The notes beneath the pieces were generated by a model. That model did not search any database. It had not been told where the DNA came from and worked only from the letters and a program-made list of their open reading frames with translations. From the NCBI RefSeq assembly GCF_000321225.1, contig NW_004450480.1, positions 4,063,619 through 4,127,618 on the forward strand: a DNA stretch of 64,000 nt. Direction: 5' to 3'. How positions within the stretch are numbered: the stretch's first letter is position 1; each line of letters begins with the position of its first letter. Positions 1-10,815 of this stretch are shown in pieces. The position numbers and the translations under genes were made by a program. This stretch comes from Odobenus rosmarus divergens. Lineage: Eukaryota; Chordata; Mammalia; Carnivora; Odobenidae.

Positions 1-204
1 TTGGTCAAACTGTAATCTCAGCTTAAAATATAAGATAGGAAATTCTTCCTTTAGGTGTTGGCCTTATTGTTTACAATTTCTTTCTATTAAAAATAGCATT
101 AAATTACTAATTCATGCTTAGATGTCTTTCTCTGATGTTCAGCCCCTTTCCTGATATTTGAATTCTCATAGCTTTCAGGTATGTAAGACTTCATGGGTAT
201 TAAG

Positions 205-347
205 GGGTTGGGCGTGCAGAGGGAGAAGGGGAGAGAAGGGAGAGAGAATCTTAAGCTGTATCTCAGGCTGTATCTCAGGACCCTGAGATCATGACCTCAG
301 CTTAAATCAAGAGTCGATGCTTAACTGACTGAGCCACCCAGGTGCCC
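205..347 (-). mobile_element. Old CAN-SINE, antisense
   Basis: The SINE head reads backwards as GAGCCACCCAGGTGCCC at the right end. The GA-rich middle is short and there is no T-rich tail, so this is an older, diverged copy. It lies in the PPP4R2 intron that fills the left end of the window. A short internal duplication of 'gctgtatctcag' is visible around 255-280. Confidence 0.8.
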
Positions 348-457
348 TGATACTTTTTTTTGATGCAATGAATGGGTACAGATTGCAGTAAATTCAGATA
401 CAGTCTATAATGTAAAACATGTTAGTTGCTCTCCTTGGAATTAAAAGGAATATTTTA

Positions 458-642
458 TTTTTATTTTTTTTAAAGATTTTATTTATTTATTTGACAGAAA
501 GAGAGAGAGAAGAGCAGGGGGAGAGGGAGAAACAGGCTCTCCACAGAGCAGAGAGCCTGATGGGGGACTTGATCCCAGGACCCGGAAATCATGACCTGAG
601 CCGAAGGCAGATGCTTAACTGACTGAGCCACCCAGGCGCCCC
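458..642 (-). mobile_element. CAN-SINE, antisense, with target duplication
   Basis: This is a complete antisense SINE: T-rich tail, AAGATTTTATTTATTT, GA-rich block, then the head ending GGCGCCCC. It is flanked by near-identical target copies TAAAAGGAATATTTTA (442-457) and TAAAAGGATATTTTA (643-657). A 67-codon open frame running through it (419-622) comes from the repeat and is not a gene. Confidence 0.93.
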
Positions 643-759
643 TAAAAGGATATTTTAAAAGACAGAGATGAACTTTGGTTTTGTTCCTCTGTAGTTGGTC
701 TTTGGAGTGTTTGTGTTTTCTACAGCTTCCATTAATTAGTGGGTGACATCAGGATGATG

Positions 760-975
760 ATAAGAACTAAGGTTTAATGAACACCTTATAAAATATTTCA
801 GGCACTGTTAAGTGGTTTATATACAATATATTTAGTCTTCATGATAATCAGTAATGAGAAGTATACTTTCACAATCCCTGTTTTCTAGATATGGTCATGA
901 AGCTTTAAGAGAGATAAATTTAACTTGGACACAGTCTCTGAGTGAGCTAGCGAGTGTGCTTTTTTAACCACACTA
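760..975 (-). repeat. MIR remnant, antisense
   Basis: The order of blocks matches reversed MIR: AGGCACTGTTAAG, then a region like 'acaatccctgttttctagat', then the reversed 'acacagtc'. It is strongly diverged, as expected for an ancient mammalian SINE. Confidence 0.5.
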
Positions 976-1051
976 CCTTATAATTTGTACATCAAAAGTA
1001 GACTGGACGTCAGTGTTCTGTAGTATTTCCGAGTAATACCATTTGAAAGGA

Positions 1052-1083
1052 CCTGTCACTTTTGGATCCTGTCACTTTTGGAT
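1052..1083. repeat. 16-bp tandem duplication
   Basis: Two exact back-to-back copies of CCTGTCACTTTTGGAT occupy 1052-1067 and 1068-1083. This looks like a recent local slippage duplication in intronic DNA and is a possible length polymorphism. Confidence 0.9.
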
Positions 1084-1939
1084 CCTTTACTTAATGTGGG
1101 GTTCCCCCTACCAAGTTTTGGATTTTGTAGACACACCTTTTTTTTTAAGTTGAAAATGCTAGCTAGTCATGTTCCTTTTAAAAGCTCCCCCCCCCCCAGT
1201 TCCTTATGTAATCTTAGTTTTTATCTTAGGATGGCAGGCAAATAGGTAGTATATTGCAGAGTAAACTGAATGTATTCTATTTGAAATAACCCCAGATATT
1301 TTTCTATTAAGTAATTTGTTTTATAGTATATTCCAATGAACATCCTTACCCCATTTCCCCAAATTTAGGGACTCTGGTTCAGATTTTTCATTGTGTGCAT
1401 TTTTGCTTTTTTCTTCTTAGTCCATGGGGTCTTAATTTAGTGATTTTTATTTATTTAATATTTTCAGGAGTTAGAATAAACTGTTTTGTATGCTATATCT
1501 AAAGAGTAACAGAGTAAACCTTGCATATAGTTTTTGTACCAACCATTCATTTGAATTTGTTTATCTGGTTTATTCTTATACCTCCTTTTAAAGATCTAAC
1601 TTAGAAAGTGTTCCCAGGTTCAGGCTTGCTTCCTTGGCATACAGTTTAAACATTGCATACAAAATTACATTAACATTTATTCTAGTTATTTACATGCTCT
1701 AATTTCTAGCTTGTGGTAGGCTTTCATATTTACCTAAAAGGTTAAAAAGTACAGCTGTGTAAAGAGACGTTCAGTGCAGTTGTCAAGATTATATTAATGT
1801 TTCCAAGGGATACTTTTATATACAAGTAATATTTGTATTTTAGCCTGCTCACGCAAGGGGGTGAGTATTATGTGACATTTTAGTGCCATCTATTGGACAC
1901 TTCGTAAAAAGCTCCTGAAAGTGTCTAAGGAGTAAACAC

Positions 1940-1980
1940 GTTTTTTTTTAAAGATTTTATTTATTTATTTGAGAGAGAGA
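1940..1980 (-). mobile_element. Extremely truncated CAN-SINE stub
   Basis: Only the T-rich tail, AAAGATTTTATTTATTTATTT and a few GA units are present, about 41 bp in all. The exact 10-bp duplication GAGTAAACAC at 1930-1939 and 1981-1990 shows that this was an insertion truncated at its 5' end, not a decayed full copy. Confidence 0.8.
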
Positions 1981-2180
1981 GAGTAAACACATTTTATCAT
2001 AGGCTTTTATTGCTAACAGTGCTGTGCAAACATAATACATTTTTCCCCCTAAAAGCAGTATTATTTATCAACACATGTATTGTTAATAATTGGCTACACT
2101 TTTACTTACCTTCCTGAAGAAAATTAGCCAAAGCATGTAGCGTAAACTTTATTAAACAAAGTTTAAAGATACTTATGTTT

Positions 2181-2380
2181 TCTTTTTTTTTTTTAAAGAT
2201 GTTATTTATTTGACCAAGAGAGAGACACAGCGAGAGAGGGAACACAGGCGGGGGGGTGGGAGAGGGAGAAGCAGGCTTCCCGCCGAGCAGGAAGCCCAAT
2301 GCGGGACTCGATCCCAGGACCCTGGGATCATGACCTGAGCCGAAGGCAGACGCTTAACGACTGAGCCACCCAGGTGCCCC
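2181..2380 (-). mobile_element. CAN-SINE, antisense, with target duplication
   Basis: A full-length, little-diverged antisense copy with a poly-T start and a head ending CAGGTGCCCC. The target ACTTATGTTT is present on both sides (2171-2180 and 2381-2390). Confidence 0.95.
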
Positions 2381-2406
2381 ACTTATGTTTTAAAGCCATT
2401 TTTACC

Positions 2407-2609
2407 TTTTTTTTTTTTTAAGATTTTATTTTTTTAATTTATTTATTTGACAGAGAGCGAGAGAGGGAACATAAGCAGGGGGCATGGGAGAAGGAGAAGC
2501 AGGCTTCCCGCTGAGCAGGGAGCCCGATGCGAGGCTTGATCCCAGCACCCTGGGATCATGACCTGAGCCGAAGGCAGACGCTTAACCGACTGAGCCACCC
2601 AGGCACCCC
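2407..2609 (-). mobile_element. CAN-SINE, antisense, with target duplication
   Basis: A full-length antisense copy only about 26 bp after the previous SINE. The flanks AAAGCCATTTTTACC (2392-2406) and AAAGCTATTTATACC (2610-2624) are the duplicated target, now two mismatches apart. Confidence 0.95.
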
Positions 2610-4612
2610 AAAGCTATTTATACCTTAAGAGAAAGTACTGGTTTTGGTGTTTGAAAGAAATTTAGTTGGAGGAAAAGACATAGATAATACCTGTTGAAGT
2701 ATTTGTCATTTGAGATTATTTGAATATTCTTAACACTGGGTGCTGTTTTGCTTATTTTTGAATAATGTATACACTTTTAAGTGTAGTATCACCGTGAGTT
2801 ATTAATGAGGGAATAGCGTAGGTGGAGTTTGTGTGTTTTAAGATTTGGAAAGTAATGAACGTGAAGAAGGGGCTGAGGTGCACATATACCATTAGTACTC
2901 AGAAATCCATGGTGGTACTGCATTTCAGATATATAGGTGTACAAATAACTTGTATATTGAACCTAATATAAAGGTGGAGATCCTGCCCTTAAGCTTTCAA
3001 TCAAATCTGAGGAAAGACAGTTTGTAAACTCATGTTGTTTATTATGTATGTAGCTTGGGAAAATGTTTCCCTTAATTTTTTAATGCAGTTAACAGTTCTG
3101 TGTATTAGCTATAGATTTTCACTTATGTGGTGTCTTTATAGGAATGAATAAAACAGACCAGTAATAAGCTGTTTCTTTATTAGTAACATTGTTGGTGTGC
3201 TTTGTTTGCTTTTTCCATTTCAAAGATTCTTAGTTTTGACTGTCTGTGTACTCCCCTCTGACCATATTTTCAAAAGGAAGAAACCGTATTCTTTTTCAGA
3301 AACCCAGAGGAATTTCCTTTAGCAGTCATGGTGAACAGAGTTCTGTAACTTCTAGTTGCTTCTGAATATTTGTGATATCAGACACACATTCTTTCAGTTA
3401 GCCCATAGTCTTTTGTTGACAGAATGATAGCTTTCTGATTTTTAGGTTTTGATGCTACTTGAGAAAAGGTCGATTCTTGGCCTCTCATAAGTAAAATGTT
3501 TTCATATGAATACACTTTATACCTTTTCAAAATTTGTTATAAGCTTTATACTTTTTATAAGAACATAAGAATAATATTGATGCTAAGAATATGAGAACTA
3601 AATATAGTCTGTCCCATTAGAAAATAAACAAGATTTTAAGTATGTTTGGAATAATGGAGGGGAGGACAAGGGATTTGAAGTTAGAGACACTGGGTTTGAG
3701 TCTTGGCACTGTTATGCAGTAGCTGCTTTCCTTTGTGGTGGGAGAACATTGTGTCAAAATGCCTATACATAATAAAGAACTTTGTAAATATTAACTCTTA
3801 ATTTGAGGTTTTGTAATTCTCTTTATAAGGTGAATAAATATATGAATGGCATATAATGAAATCGAAGTTTATGTTTGTACTTTTTAGCTGTGTTTGTCTT
3901 ATCTAATGCTCTTATGTTTGCTGTTCAGACTGTAATTCTGAGGAATGCTAATAGTGTGTGAGATAAATTTTTTAAATATTTATAAAAGATTTTGTTCCAA
4001 CTTATATCAGTTTTGTATTTGGTATAATCAAGTGAAAATTTGATTATGGTAAGGCACTTATCAAAATGTCGATTGTGTTTGTATTTTACATGTGATGAAA
4101 CATAGATTGTAAAACTATGGAGCAGAACCCTATTTATAATACTTTTTCATTGGAATCATTTGCCTTGTTCTATATGATAACAAAACATCTAGTTTTATAT
4201 GGAGACACTGTAAAGAAATCTTTGTGTGCAAAGGAGTGCTTGAGGAAAAGTTCCTGTATTTAATAAACTGTAACTTGATTATTATTTGTGTTGCCTCTCT
4301 TGTAAACTTTAAAATAATCATATTGAGAATGTTAAAATATATTTCTCCATTAGTTTTGAAACTTTAAAATTTTGTGTGTTCTTTTTTTAATTGCTTTTTA
4401 AGGCAAAGGATTTTCTTGTTTAAAAAGACAGGTGTGTTTATTGTCTTGCCTATTTTTTAAGTCACTCATCTATTCATCTCCCTATTGTAGCATTTTCTTT
4501 TGTCGTTTAATACATGGGTGACTAGATGAATCTTTAAATAGCAAGAGTGATAATGTTCCTAATTCTCTTGATAATTAATGACCTCAAACTATAAAATTAT
4601 ATTCTTTTGCAG

Positions 4613-4706
4613 TATCCCTTTTACTATTCAGCGACTATGTGAATTGCTAACAGATCCAAGGAGAAACTATACAGGAACAGACAAATTTCTCAGAGGAGTA
4701 GAGAAG
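4613..4706 (+). CDS. PPP4R2: PPP4R2 coding exon, end of the conserved domain
   Basis: 94 nt. The acceptor is a pyrimidine-rich 'attcttttgcag' and the donor is AAG|GTATTT. The first T completes a glycine codon begun in the previous exon, and the exon ends on a full codon. It encodes the conserved motif [20 protein letters not shown] followed by [11 protein letters not shown], the last helical part of the PPP4R2 family domain that binds the phosphatase subunit. Confidence 0.96.
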
Positions 4707-7700
4707 GTATTTATTTTATCATTGGGATTATATTAAACTTTAATCTATTTCAGAAGAGAGCACTGAGTAAGTTCTGTTTTAGGCACCTTTTCTTCAAATA
4801 GGTTTCCTGAAACCTACCTGAAGTTTTTCTCAGATTGTTTTCCTAATCTGGGAAAAACTAGGTTTTGGAGTGAGATATAATAGGTGGGGCACAGAGGGAG
4901 GACTTGTGATCAGTTAAGTATGGGGAAGGCAGCTTATTGTCTCTTCAAAATTCCTAGTATACATTAACATTAAAGGCTCTGCAAAGTTTTGGCATTATTT
5001 CAATTGTAGTTGTGTTTTGCACACTTGTTTACCCATGGAATTCATTTCTTCATTTCTGGATTTGGTGCACAACTTTGGAAAATCTGATGCAAAAATTTAA
5101 CTTAGATATTGAGAAAGATGTAGATCAGACTTAAGAATGAAGAAAGCATTGGTGTCTTTTGTGGGTAGGGGATGTTGTAAGAGAAGGGCATTTTGGATCA
5201 AGGAAACAATGGGATGAACAAAGACATCAGGGTGTTTGAGGGAATGAAAAGTAGGAAATTGACTTGTTTGAAGAACCAATGAAGGAGCCCTGTGGGGACC
5301 AAGATTGGACCAGTAGGTTGCTAATTCCCTCTTTGATCCTAAAACATAGTCCAATGTTCATTTTATGGTTCTAATTCAAATTCAGTTTAGTCTACCTTTG
5401 GAGCAGGAATCTAAAACCATTACTTAATGTTTACAATAGATCTTAGGGCTTTACTGGTTTAATTTGTTTTGTTGAGCTTCCGTGCCCTTGATTTAATAAG
5501 ATTCCTGAAGGGCAGGAAACTGAGATGATTCATCAGTACTTATTTTCAGCTTATTGGACTTTCAATAATTAGATTTTGGCAATCTTTGAAGAGGCAGTCA
5601 AAGTAGTCGTATCAGGAGTGGCCCTGTCACCAAATCAGGACTGCTGTGTTTCATATTTGGGTGACCGTGGACCAGTTACATAACCTAAGTCTCAGTTTCT
5701 GATCTGTGAAGTATGGGAAATAAGAGGGCTGTGGAGGGGATCAAATGAAAAGCACGCACTCTGGCTCATACTACACTTTTAATGAATATTGACTATTAGT
5801 GAAGTCAGTATTACTGGGGAGATTATATTATTAAAAAGGTGTGAAGCTTTTTTGGGGGTTATGATGCTACTACACATCAAACTTTTGATTGGGTACTGCT
5901 TTTTAAGGAAATTCATTATATGTGGCCTAAATACTTCAATATCTAAGTATCTTGGCATGATTTCGATCTAAAACTATTCCACTGTATTACATTTGATACA
6001 TAATGTCAGGGCTCCATAGTAGCTAGAGTAGAATTAAAATAATACTGGCAGAAGGAGCAAATGGTTAGGTAGGTTATTAGATTTAGTCTGGTACTGTTTT
6101 AGTTTCTGTTGTTTGAGTAAAAGTTTTTTTTTTAAGATTTTATTTATTTATTTGACAGACACACAGCAAGAGAGTGAACACAAGCAGGGGGAGTGGGAGA
6201 GGGAGAAGTGGGGCTCGATCCCAGGATCCCGGAATCATGATCCGAGCCGAAGGCAGGTGCTAAACGACTGAGCCACGCAGGCGCCCCATGATTAAAAGTT
6301 TTTACTTTTAACCATTTATTTTCTTTATTAGTAAAATGGGAGAAGATAGGCCCTTAAATCTGTCAGGGTGATTCTGAGAGCTTAAAAACAAATGATTAAA
6401 CCTTATGTCGTAGTGCTTTTCCTCATATTAAAGCATCGATTTTTGTTATTGCAGAATGTGATGGTTGTTAGCTGTGTTTATCCTTCTTCAGAGTAAGTAT
6501 AAAGATTTTTGTATTTCTGTATATACTGATTATATCATTTCTGATACATTAGTCTTTAAATTAGGTTACATTTATTTTGTATGGAATGAAGCAGGATAAC
6601 ATTTATAAATACTTGAGAACCTACCACCCTGTCCCTCAAGTAGAATATTACCAATGATATTATCTGTAAGTTTTTCTAGTAAAGAGGTTTGGATTAAAGT
6701 GATTGATGATTTACTGTAATCTTAAGATTTGTGGATTTATGTACTGTCATGGTACTCAGGGCCCTGAGATCCCATCCTAGATACCTTACCATGGCGTCTC
6801 TGGGGCATAACTTCCAGGTTTGGAATAGATTCTTGATGACTTTTTTCCTCATGATGGAAAAGTATTTCCAGTTGTCAAGATTTATATAGCAAATTAAGGT
6901 GTTGGTTTAAGAAACAGTCCTTGGCACTATTGTTGTTTTGTTATGAGTGGTTGTCCTGGGAATTAAAGCAGGTTTAGCACTGTCCTTGGCTTCTACCTAC
7001 TGGATGCCAGTCTCTCTTTTCCCTGAAAAATGTCTTCAGACATTGCCAAAAGTGCCCTGGGACTGTGGGCTCCGTGAAGGGGGAATTGAGAATGTTGTCT
7101 CCTGTTGAGAAACACTGGATTTATAAAATATCTGTGATTTCGTAGACAATAACAGTTTGTTTTTAGAACTCTCACAAGAATATACCTGTGTTAAATGAGA
7201 TACTGAGATAATCCCGTAATTTAATGCTGTTTTTCTCAAAAGTCTGTTTGGTTCTGTGACTATGAGATCATACAAAAGATCTTTTAGGCCTATTGCTCGT
7301 ACCAAAATTAAAGAACTAAACGATCTATAATAGTGTTTTTTCTTTTCTCATAGGAAAAACAATTCCAATAGTTTAAATCGAATGAATGGTGTTATGTTTC
7401 CTGGAAATTCACCAAGCTATACTGAACGGTGAGATTATTGATTTTAATATCCAGAGAAATTGTATTTTCCTAATTTTGAGAAGCAGGTTCAATATACTTT
7501 CTTAAATAAAGTTGGGCATTTTATGGAAGATACAGGATATACTAAACAATTAATTTGGTAACCCCTAAATCTGAAAGTCAAAGTTAGAGTAAATACTTCT
7601 GTGATGTCTTCACATAAGCAAACCTTGGGAGGGTGACTTCTTACCAAAATGGGAAAATGATGTTCATTTATCTTATCCTAGGTCTAATATAAATGGGCCT

Positions 7701-9388
7701 GGAACACCCAGGCCGCTTAATCGACCAAAGGTTTCTTTGTCAGTCCCGATGACAACAAATGGCTTGCCTGAGAGCACAGACAGCAAAGAGTCAAACTTAC
7801 AGCAAAATGAGGACAAAAATCACAGGTTTGTATGTGATTTATATTTAAAAACAAAAAATGTTTTCAAAATAAGTTGACATTTATCCATTGTTTTCAGCAC
7901 TCATTATTTACTATATACTGTTTTGAGGAACACAGCAAGGTTTTAGTGTGGTCTACGGCTTCTGGACATTTTCGGCATTAGCACATGATGAAGATGGTCA
8001 GAGAGAAGGCTTAAAACTGCTAATTTGGGGAGATCCGATTTATAATAGGATCTTAAGGAAGTAAAGCGGTTATGGTGTTTTCTATTTCTTGTTTTTGAAA
8101 GTAACCTGAAAAGATTTATAAATAAGTTGAAAATTTTGTGAGTTATTTCTCATTGGAGATCATTAAAGGAAACCTTTTATTTATATCCCGTCTCAGATTT
8201 TCTGCATCACATTAAGGGAAAGCAGACTAAACGAGAGGTCTTCATGAGTATGTCCATCTGGAAGACTTTTAGTTCCCTTATGGGAAGACATTTCACTTAT
8301 TGGAGAATTGAACAGAAATGCCATATAACTTGACTCATTCTAGTGGGAAATATTCTTGACAGTTTAGGTTCCCTTGAAATTATTCTCTTGTGTTTTTCTT
8401 TACCCAGATGTTATAATTTAACTTTGACACAGAAATACAGTTTTAAAAATGATTAGACCTTAAAAATGAGAACGTGGGAGATGAAAGCAGTCTTATTAAT
8501 GACACTTTCAAAAAACCTTTACAGTGACTCTGCGACGTCTGAATCAGAAGGTTCCTCAGTGAGCCCTGTAAAAAATAAACATCCAGATGAAGAGGCTGTG
8601 GAGGCCGAGGGGCATGAGGTAAAAAGACTCAGGTTTGACAAAGAAAGTGAAGTCAGAGAGACAGCCAGTCAAACATCTTCCAATGAGATTGCTTCGGTTG
8701 TGGTAGAAGAGACAGAAGCATCGTCGTCACCTCAGGATAAAGACAAGGAAAGTAGTTGTACCAGGCAGCACTGTACAGAAGAGGATGAGGACGAGGATGA
8801 AGAGGAAGAAGAAGGTATTTAGAGACCATCTGTAAAAGGGTGGAGTAAGGAGATCCTCAAATTCTTGTACTTCATTTTGCGTGTGAAAGAATTTAACATA
8901 ATGGAACTCCTTATAAATGCTGATGTTGGGCTTTTCTCCTACCTGTATGTAGTTGCTGCTGAGTTTCAGGGGATATGATTTGAACTGTAGAGTGTCAGAA
9001 TTCATGAAACTTAACTGGAGGTATTTTGAAAATAAAATTTAACTACAACAACATTTGCTTATTTTTAGAGTCTTTTATGACATCAAGAGAAATGATCCCA
9101 GAAAGAAAAAATCAAGAAAAAGAATCTGATGATGCCTTAACTGTGAATGAAGAGACTTCTGAGGAAAATAATCAGATGGAGGAATCTGATCTGACTCAAG
9201 CTGAGAAAGATTTACATTCTGAAGGTAGTGAAAATACAGGCCCTGTAAGTAGTGGTTCTGATTGCCACGAGACAGAAGAATTAGTAGGATCCAACTCCAG
9301 TAAAACTGGAGAGATTCTCTCAGAGTCATGCATGGAAAATGACGACGAAACCACAGAAGTCACAGATGAACCAATGGAACAAGACTAA
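4613..9388 (+). CDS. PPP4R2: PPP4R2, protein phosphatase 4 regulatory subunit 2 (3' six exons)
   Basis: The coding parts are 4613-4706, 6455-6492, 7354-7428, 7682-7825, 8525-8814 and 9069-9388. All five introns between them start GT and end AG, and the phases join cleanly to 320 codons plus TAA. The product holds the end of the conserved PPP4R2 domain ([20 protein letters not shown], then a [16 protein letters not shown] segment). A disordered tail follows, with [15 protein letters not shown], a basic KRLRFDK patch, a long acidic run and the terminus TDEPMEQD. Family knowledge: PPP4R2 binds the PP4 catalytic subunit and, with PPP4R3, forms a nuclear and centrosomal serine/threonine phosphatase complex. 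That complex dephosphorylates DNA-damage marks such as gamma-H2AX and RPA2, and has been linked to the SMN complex. About 95 N-terminal residues are encoded upstream of the window. The introns show this is the real gene and not a processed copy. Confidence 0.97.
5630..5790 (+). repeat. MIR remnant
   Basis: The string 'accagttacataacctaagtctcagtttctgatctgtgaa' has the MIR order (TTACTTAACCTCTCTGAGCCTCAGTTTC in the consensus), followed by the GGGGATCAAATGA-type block. Diverged and partial. Confidence 0.65.
6125..6287 (-). mobile_element. CAN-SINE, antisense, with target duplication
   Basis: An antisense SINE with an internal gap in the GA-rich and AGCAGG part. The target TAAAAGTTTTT lies on both sides (from 6118 and from 6293). 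The sense-strand T tract is about 170 bp before the next exon's acceptor and is not expected to act as its polypyrimidine tract. Confidence 0.92.
6455..6492 (+). CDS. PPP4R2: PPP4R2 micro-exon (38 nt)
   Basis: Acceptor TTATTGCAG, donor GA|GTAAGT (a strong consensus donor). It encodes [12 protein letters not shown] and the first two bases of the next glutamate. At 38 nt it is very short and cannot be found from ORF length alone, but it is needed to join its neighbours in frame. Confidence 0.95.
6493..7353 (+). other. PPP4R2: PPP4R2 intron
   Basis: GTAAGT to TTTTCTCATAG. I see no young repeat or gene in it. The open frames on the minus strand around 6993-7305 are not recognised. Confidence 0.93.
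7354..7428 (+). CDS. PPP4R2: PPP4R2 coding exon
   Basis: 75 nt, phase 2 in and phase 2 out. It encodes [20 protein letters not shown] followed by SYTE and the start of an arginine. This begins the flexible region after the folded domain. The donor is CG|GTGAGA. Confidence 0.95.
7429..7681 (+). other. PPP4R2: PPP4R2 short intron
   Basis: 253 bp, GTGAGA to TTATCCTAG. No repeat seen. Confidence 0.93.
7682..7825 (+). CDS. PPP4R2: PPP4R2 coding exon
   Basis: 144 nt, phase 2 in and out. It encodes [20 protein letters not shown], then [15 protein letters not shown] and [10 protein letters not shown]. The proline- and serine-rich composition fits a disordered linker with possible phosphorylation sites. 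The donor is CACAG|GTTTGT. Confidence 0.95.
7826..8524 (+). other. PPP4R2: PPP4R2 intron
   Basis: GTTTGT to AAACCTTTACAG. No insertion of a recent repeat is visible. The open frame that begins at 8466 only extends the next exon back into this intron and is not a start site. Confidence 0.92.
8525..8814 (+). CDS. PPP4R2: PPP4R2 coding exon with basic patch and acidic run
   Basis: 290 nt. It encodes [14 protein letters not shown], a basic patch in [11 protein letters not shown] that could be a nuclear localisation signal, then [19 protein letters not shown]. The last 35 or so bases are almost pure GAG/GAT/GAA/GAC codons (8778-8814), a trinucleotide-like tract that continues the acidic run into the next exon. 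The donor is GAAG|GTATTT. The two cysteines (CTRQHC) are the only ones in the tail until near the end. Confidence 0.96.
8815..9068 (+). other. PPP4R2: PPP4R2 last intron (254 bp)
   Basis: GTATTTAG to CTTATTTTTAG. A TAG lies six bases in, so retention would truncate the protein right after the acidic run, losing about 106 residues. Confidence 0.92.
9069..9388 (+). CDS. PPP4R2: PPP4R2 last coding exon
   Basis: 320 nt including TAA at 9386-9388. It finishes the glutamate of the acidic run, then gives [20 protein letters not shown], a Glu/Ser/Thr-rich stretch and the conserved terminus [12 protein letters not shown]. The acidic, low-complexity content matches the known disordered C-terminus of vertebrate PPP4R2. 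The length suggests a full protein of about 415 residues, close to the human 417. Confidence 0.96.
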
Positions 9389-9457
9389 TTATTTAGAAAA
9401 TGTAGATGCAGTATTTTACATACAGTTCTGGTTTTACACTGTATAAAACTTTTATGT

Positions 9458-9505
9458 AATAAAGTGGACCTTTAGTTTTACAAGAGAAGCAGGTTGTAAA
9501 ATAAA
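9458..9505 (+). promoter_or_regulatory. PPP4R2: Proximal polyadenylation signals of PPP4R2
   Basis: Two AATAAA hexamers, at 9458-9463 and 9500-9505, lie 70-117 bases past the stop. Either would produce a short-UTR transcript. Confidence 0.65.
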
Positions 9506-9883
9506 GTACTTTATGGGATAAATCCTGAAAGAGTTGTACATGTAAGAACTGTGAATATCAGCTCCTCTGGGTCCTGCTTACCGCTGACTTTTTTTTCGGT
9601 CTGGTCAAATCAGTGGTTTGTGTATAGATTTTTTTTCTTTTTTTTTTTTTTTTTTTTAAGAATTAAAGTTTTTAAACTGGAAGGTAATAATTATAATTTT
9701 GAAAATCTTTTGGAGATTATCACATTTAGTTTATACATATGCAAGAAATCTTTTGTCTCTTTCTGACAACTCTAGCAGTTTTCATATTTTGGTCATAGTT
9801 TCAACATTTTAACATGTGAATTATAGGGTTTCATGCTGGTTTCCAGATTTTATTGTTTGACTATGTACAGTGGAACTTTAAGT

Positions 9884-9909
9884 CATATATACATATATAT
9901 ATATATATT
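9884..9909. repeat. (TA)n microsatellite
   Basis: About 26 bp of TA with one C interruption, inside the 3' UTR. Likely length-polymorphic. Confidence 0.9.
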
Positions 9910-10809
9910 ATTCTAAGGGGGAAATGTTATATTTTTCTGTTTCTATAAGAGATGAATACAGTGGATACTTTTTCTATTGGTAATGATTGAGTTCACCTCT
10001 TTCAGAAGACAGTTTCAGTTTCTCTTCTGAGTAATTCAAATAAAATCTGGCCCTTGTGAAACCCTGGAAATAAGTCTGTTGAAATACCAGGTTAAACACA
10101 TTCCAAGAGATCTGTTCAAACTAAAATTCTTTTGTATACTTCTGAGGTGCCTGAGAAAAAGACTTCATTATTTATGAGAAAATATGCTTTATCTTGGAAA
10201 CTGTGTTCAAACATTAGCTTACTATTTTGTAGAATGAATGCTGACATGAGACCATCTCAGAAGAACCCGGCAGGTTCCTTGACCTTTTGCTTGCTTTTCT
10301 CAACATTGTGAATATTACACATTTCTTTCTAAATTATTCTAGAGTATGCAAATGTCAAAGGTATGAAACCCCACTGTACTGGAAAAATTAATATATTACT
10401 ATAGTAATGTACTGGAGCTAAATGACTGAAGCTTTAGGGGTGCATAGAAACCACCATAATTTGTATGACATTTTGAGGTGAATTAAATATTTTTGAACAT
10501 GCTTCTTCGACAGCCAGTGTTCTATTTTTCAGATTAACACAAAGCACAATGATTACTCTAAACTCAATATTTTCAAATTCACATATTTAAAAGTCATGCA
10601 AGCTGCAACTTCCCTGTCAAAATTACTGGCTGCCAAATTTATACCTGTTTCTTCAGCTGTACCTTTTGATATTTAGAATTTTTAAATTTCTGTAAAGTAG
10701 ATTTTGTAGAATGTGATGTGTTCACTGCCTTTGTGAAGCGGTATATAATTGTATAATTTCTGTGTGTAAACTGAATGCTTGGGCTTTCAATACAGTATTC
10801 ATATAAAGC

Positions 10810-10815
10810 AATAAA
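10810..10815 (+). promoter_or_regulatory. PPP4R2: Candidate internal polyadenylation signal
   Basis: AATAAA in AT-rich DNA about 1.4 kb past the stop. No clear GU-rich element follows, so use is uncertain. Confidence 0.3.

Larger units (their letters stand above)
1..4612 (+). other. PPP4R2: PPP4R2 intron (3' part)
   Basis: No coding exon is visible before the acceptor AG at 4611-4612, so the window opens inside an intron whose donor lies upstream. The intron is AT-rich and holds a MIR remnant (about 760-975), five SINE insertions (205-347, 458-642, 1940-1980, 2181-2380, 2407-2609) and a 16-bp tandem duplication at 1052-1083. From about 2625 to 4600 I see no recent repeat and no gene. The short open frames here have no coding character. 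Confidence 0.85.
4707..6454 (+). other. PPP4R2: PPP4R2 intron
   Basis: Starts GTATTT and ends TTGTTATTGCAG. It contains a MIR remnant at 5630-5790 and one antisense CAN-SINE at 6125-6287. The open frames at 5097-5354 (-) and 5789-5971 (+) show no family resemblance and are treated as chance. Confidence 0.93.

Noticed and set aside
1879..1900. CTCF-like string in 'gtgccatctattggac'
   Set aside because: Too many mismatches to the core, and a common pattern in old repeats.
8466..8524. ATG at 8466 as a PPP4R2 start
   Set aside because: It lies upstream of a good acceptor (AAACCTTTACAG at 8513-8524), and the joined upstream exons fit the PPP4R2 family.
1..9388. Bornavirus-derived EBLN-type gene, which in human lies at the PPP4R2 locus
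   Set aside because: I looked for a long intact non-repeat frame in the introns and around the gene and found none. The human copy is reported as a primate insertion, so absence here is expected.
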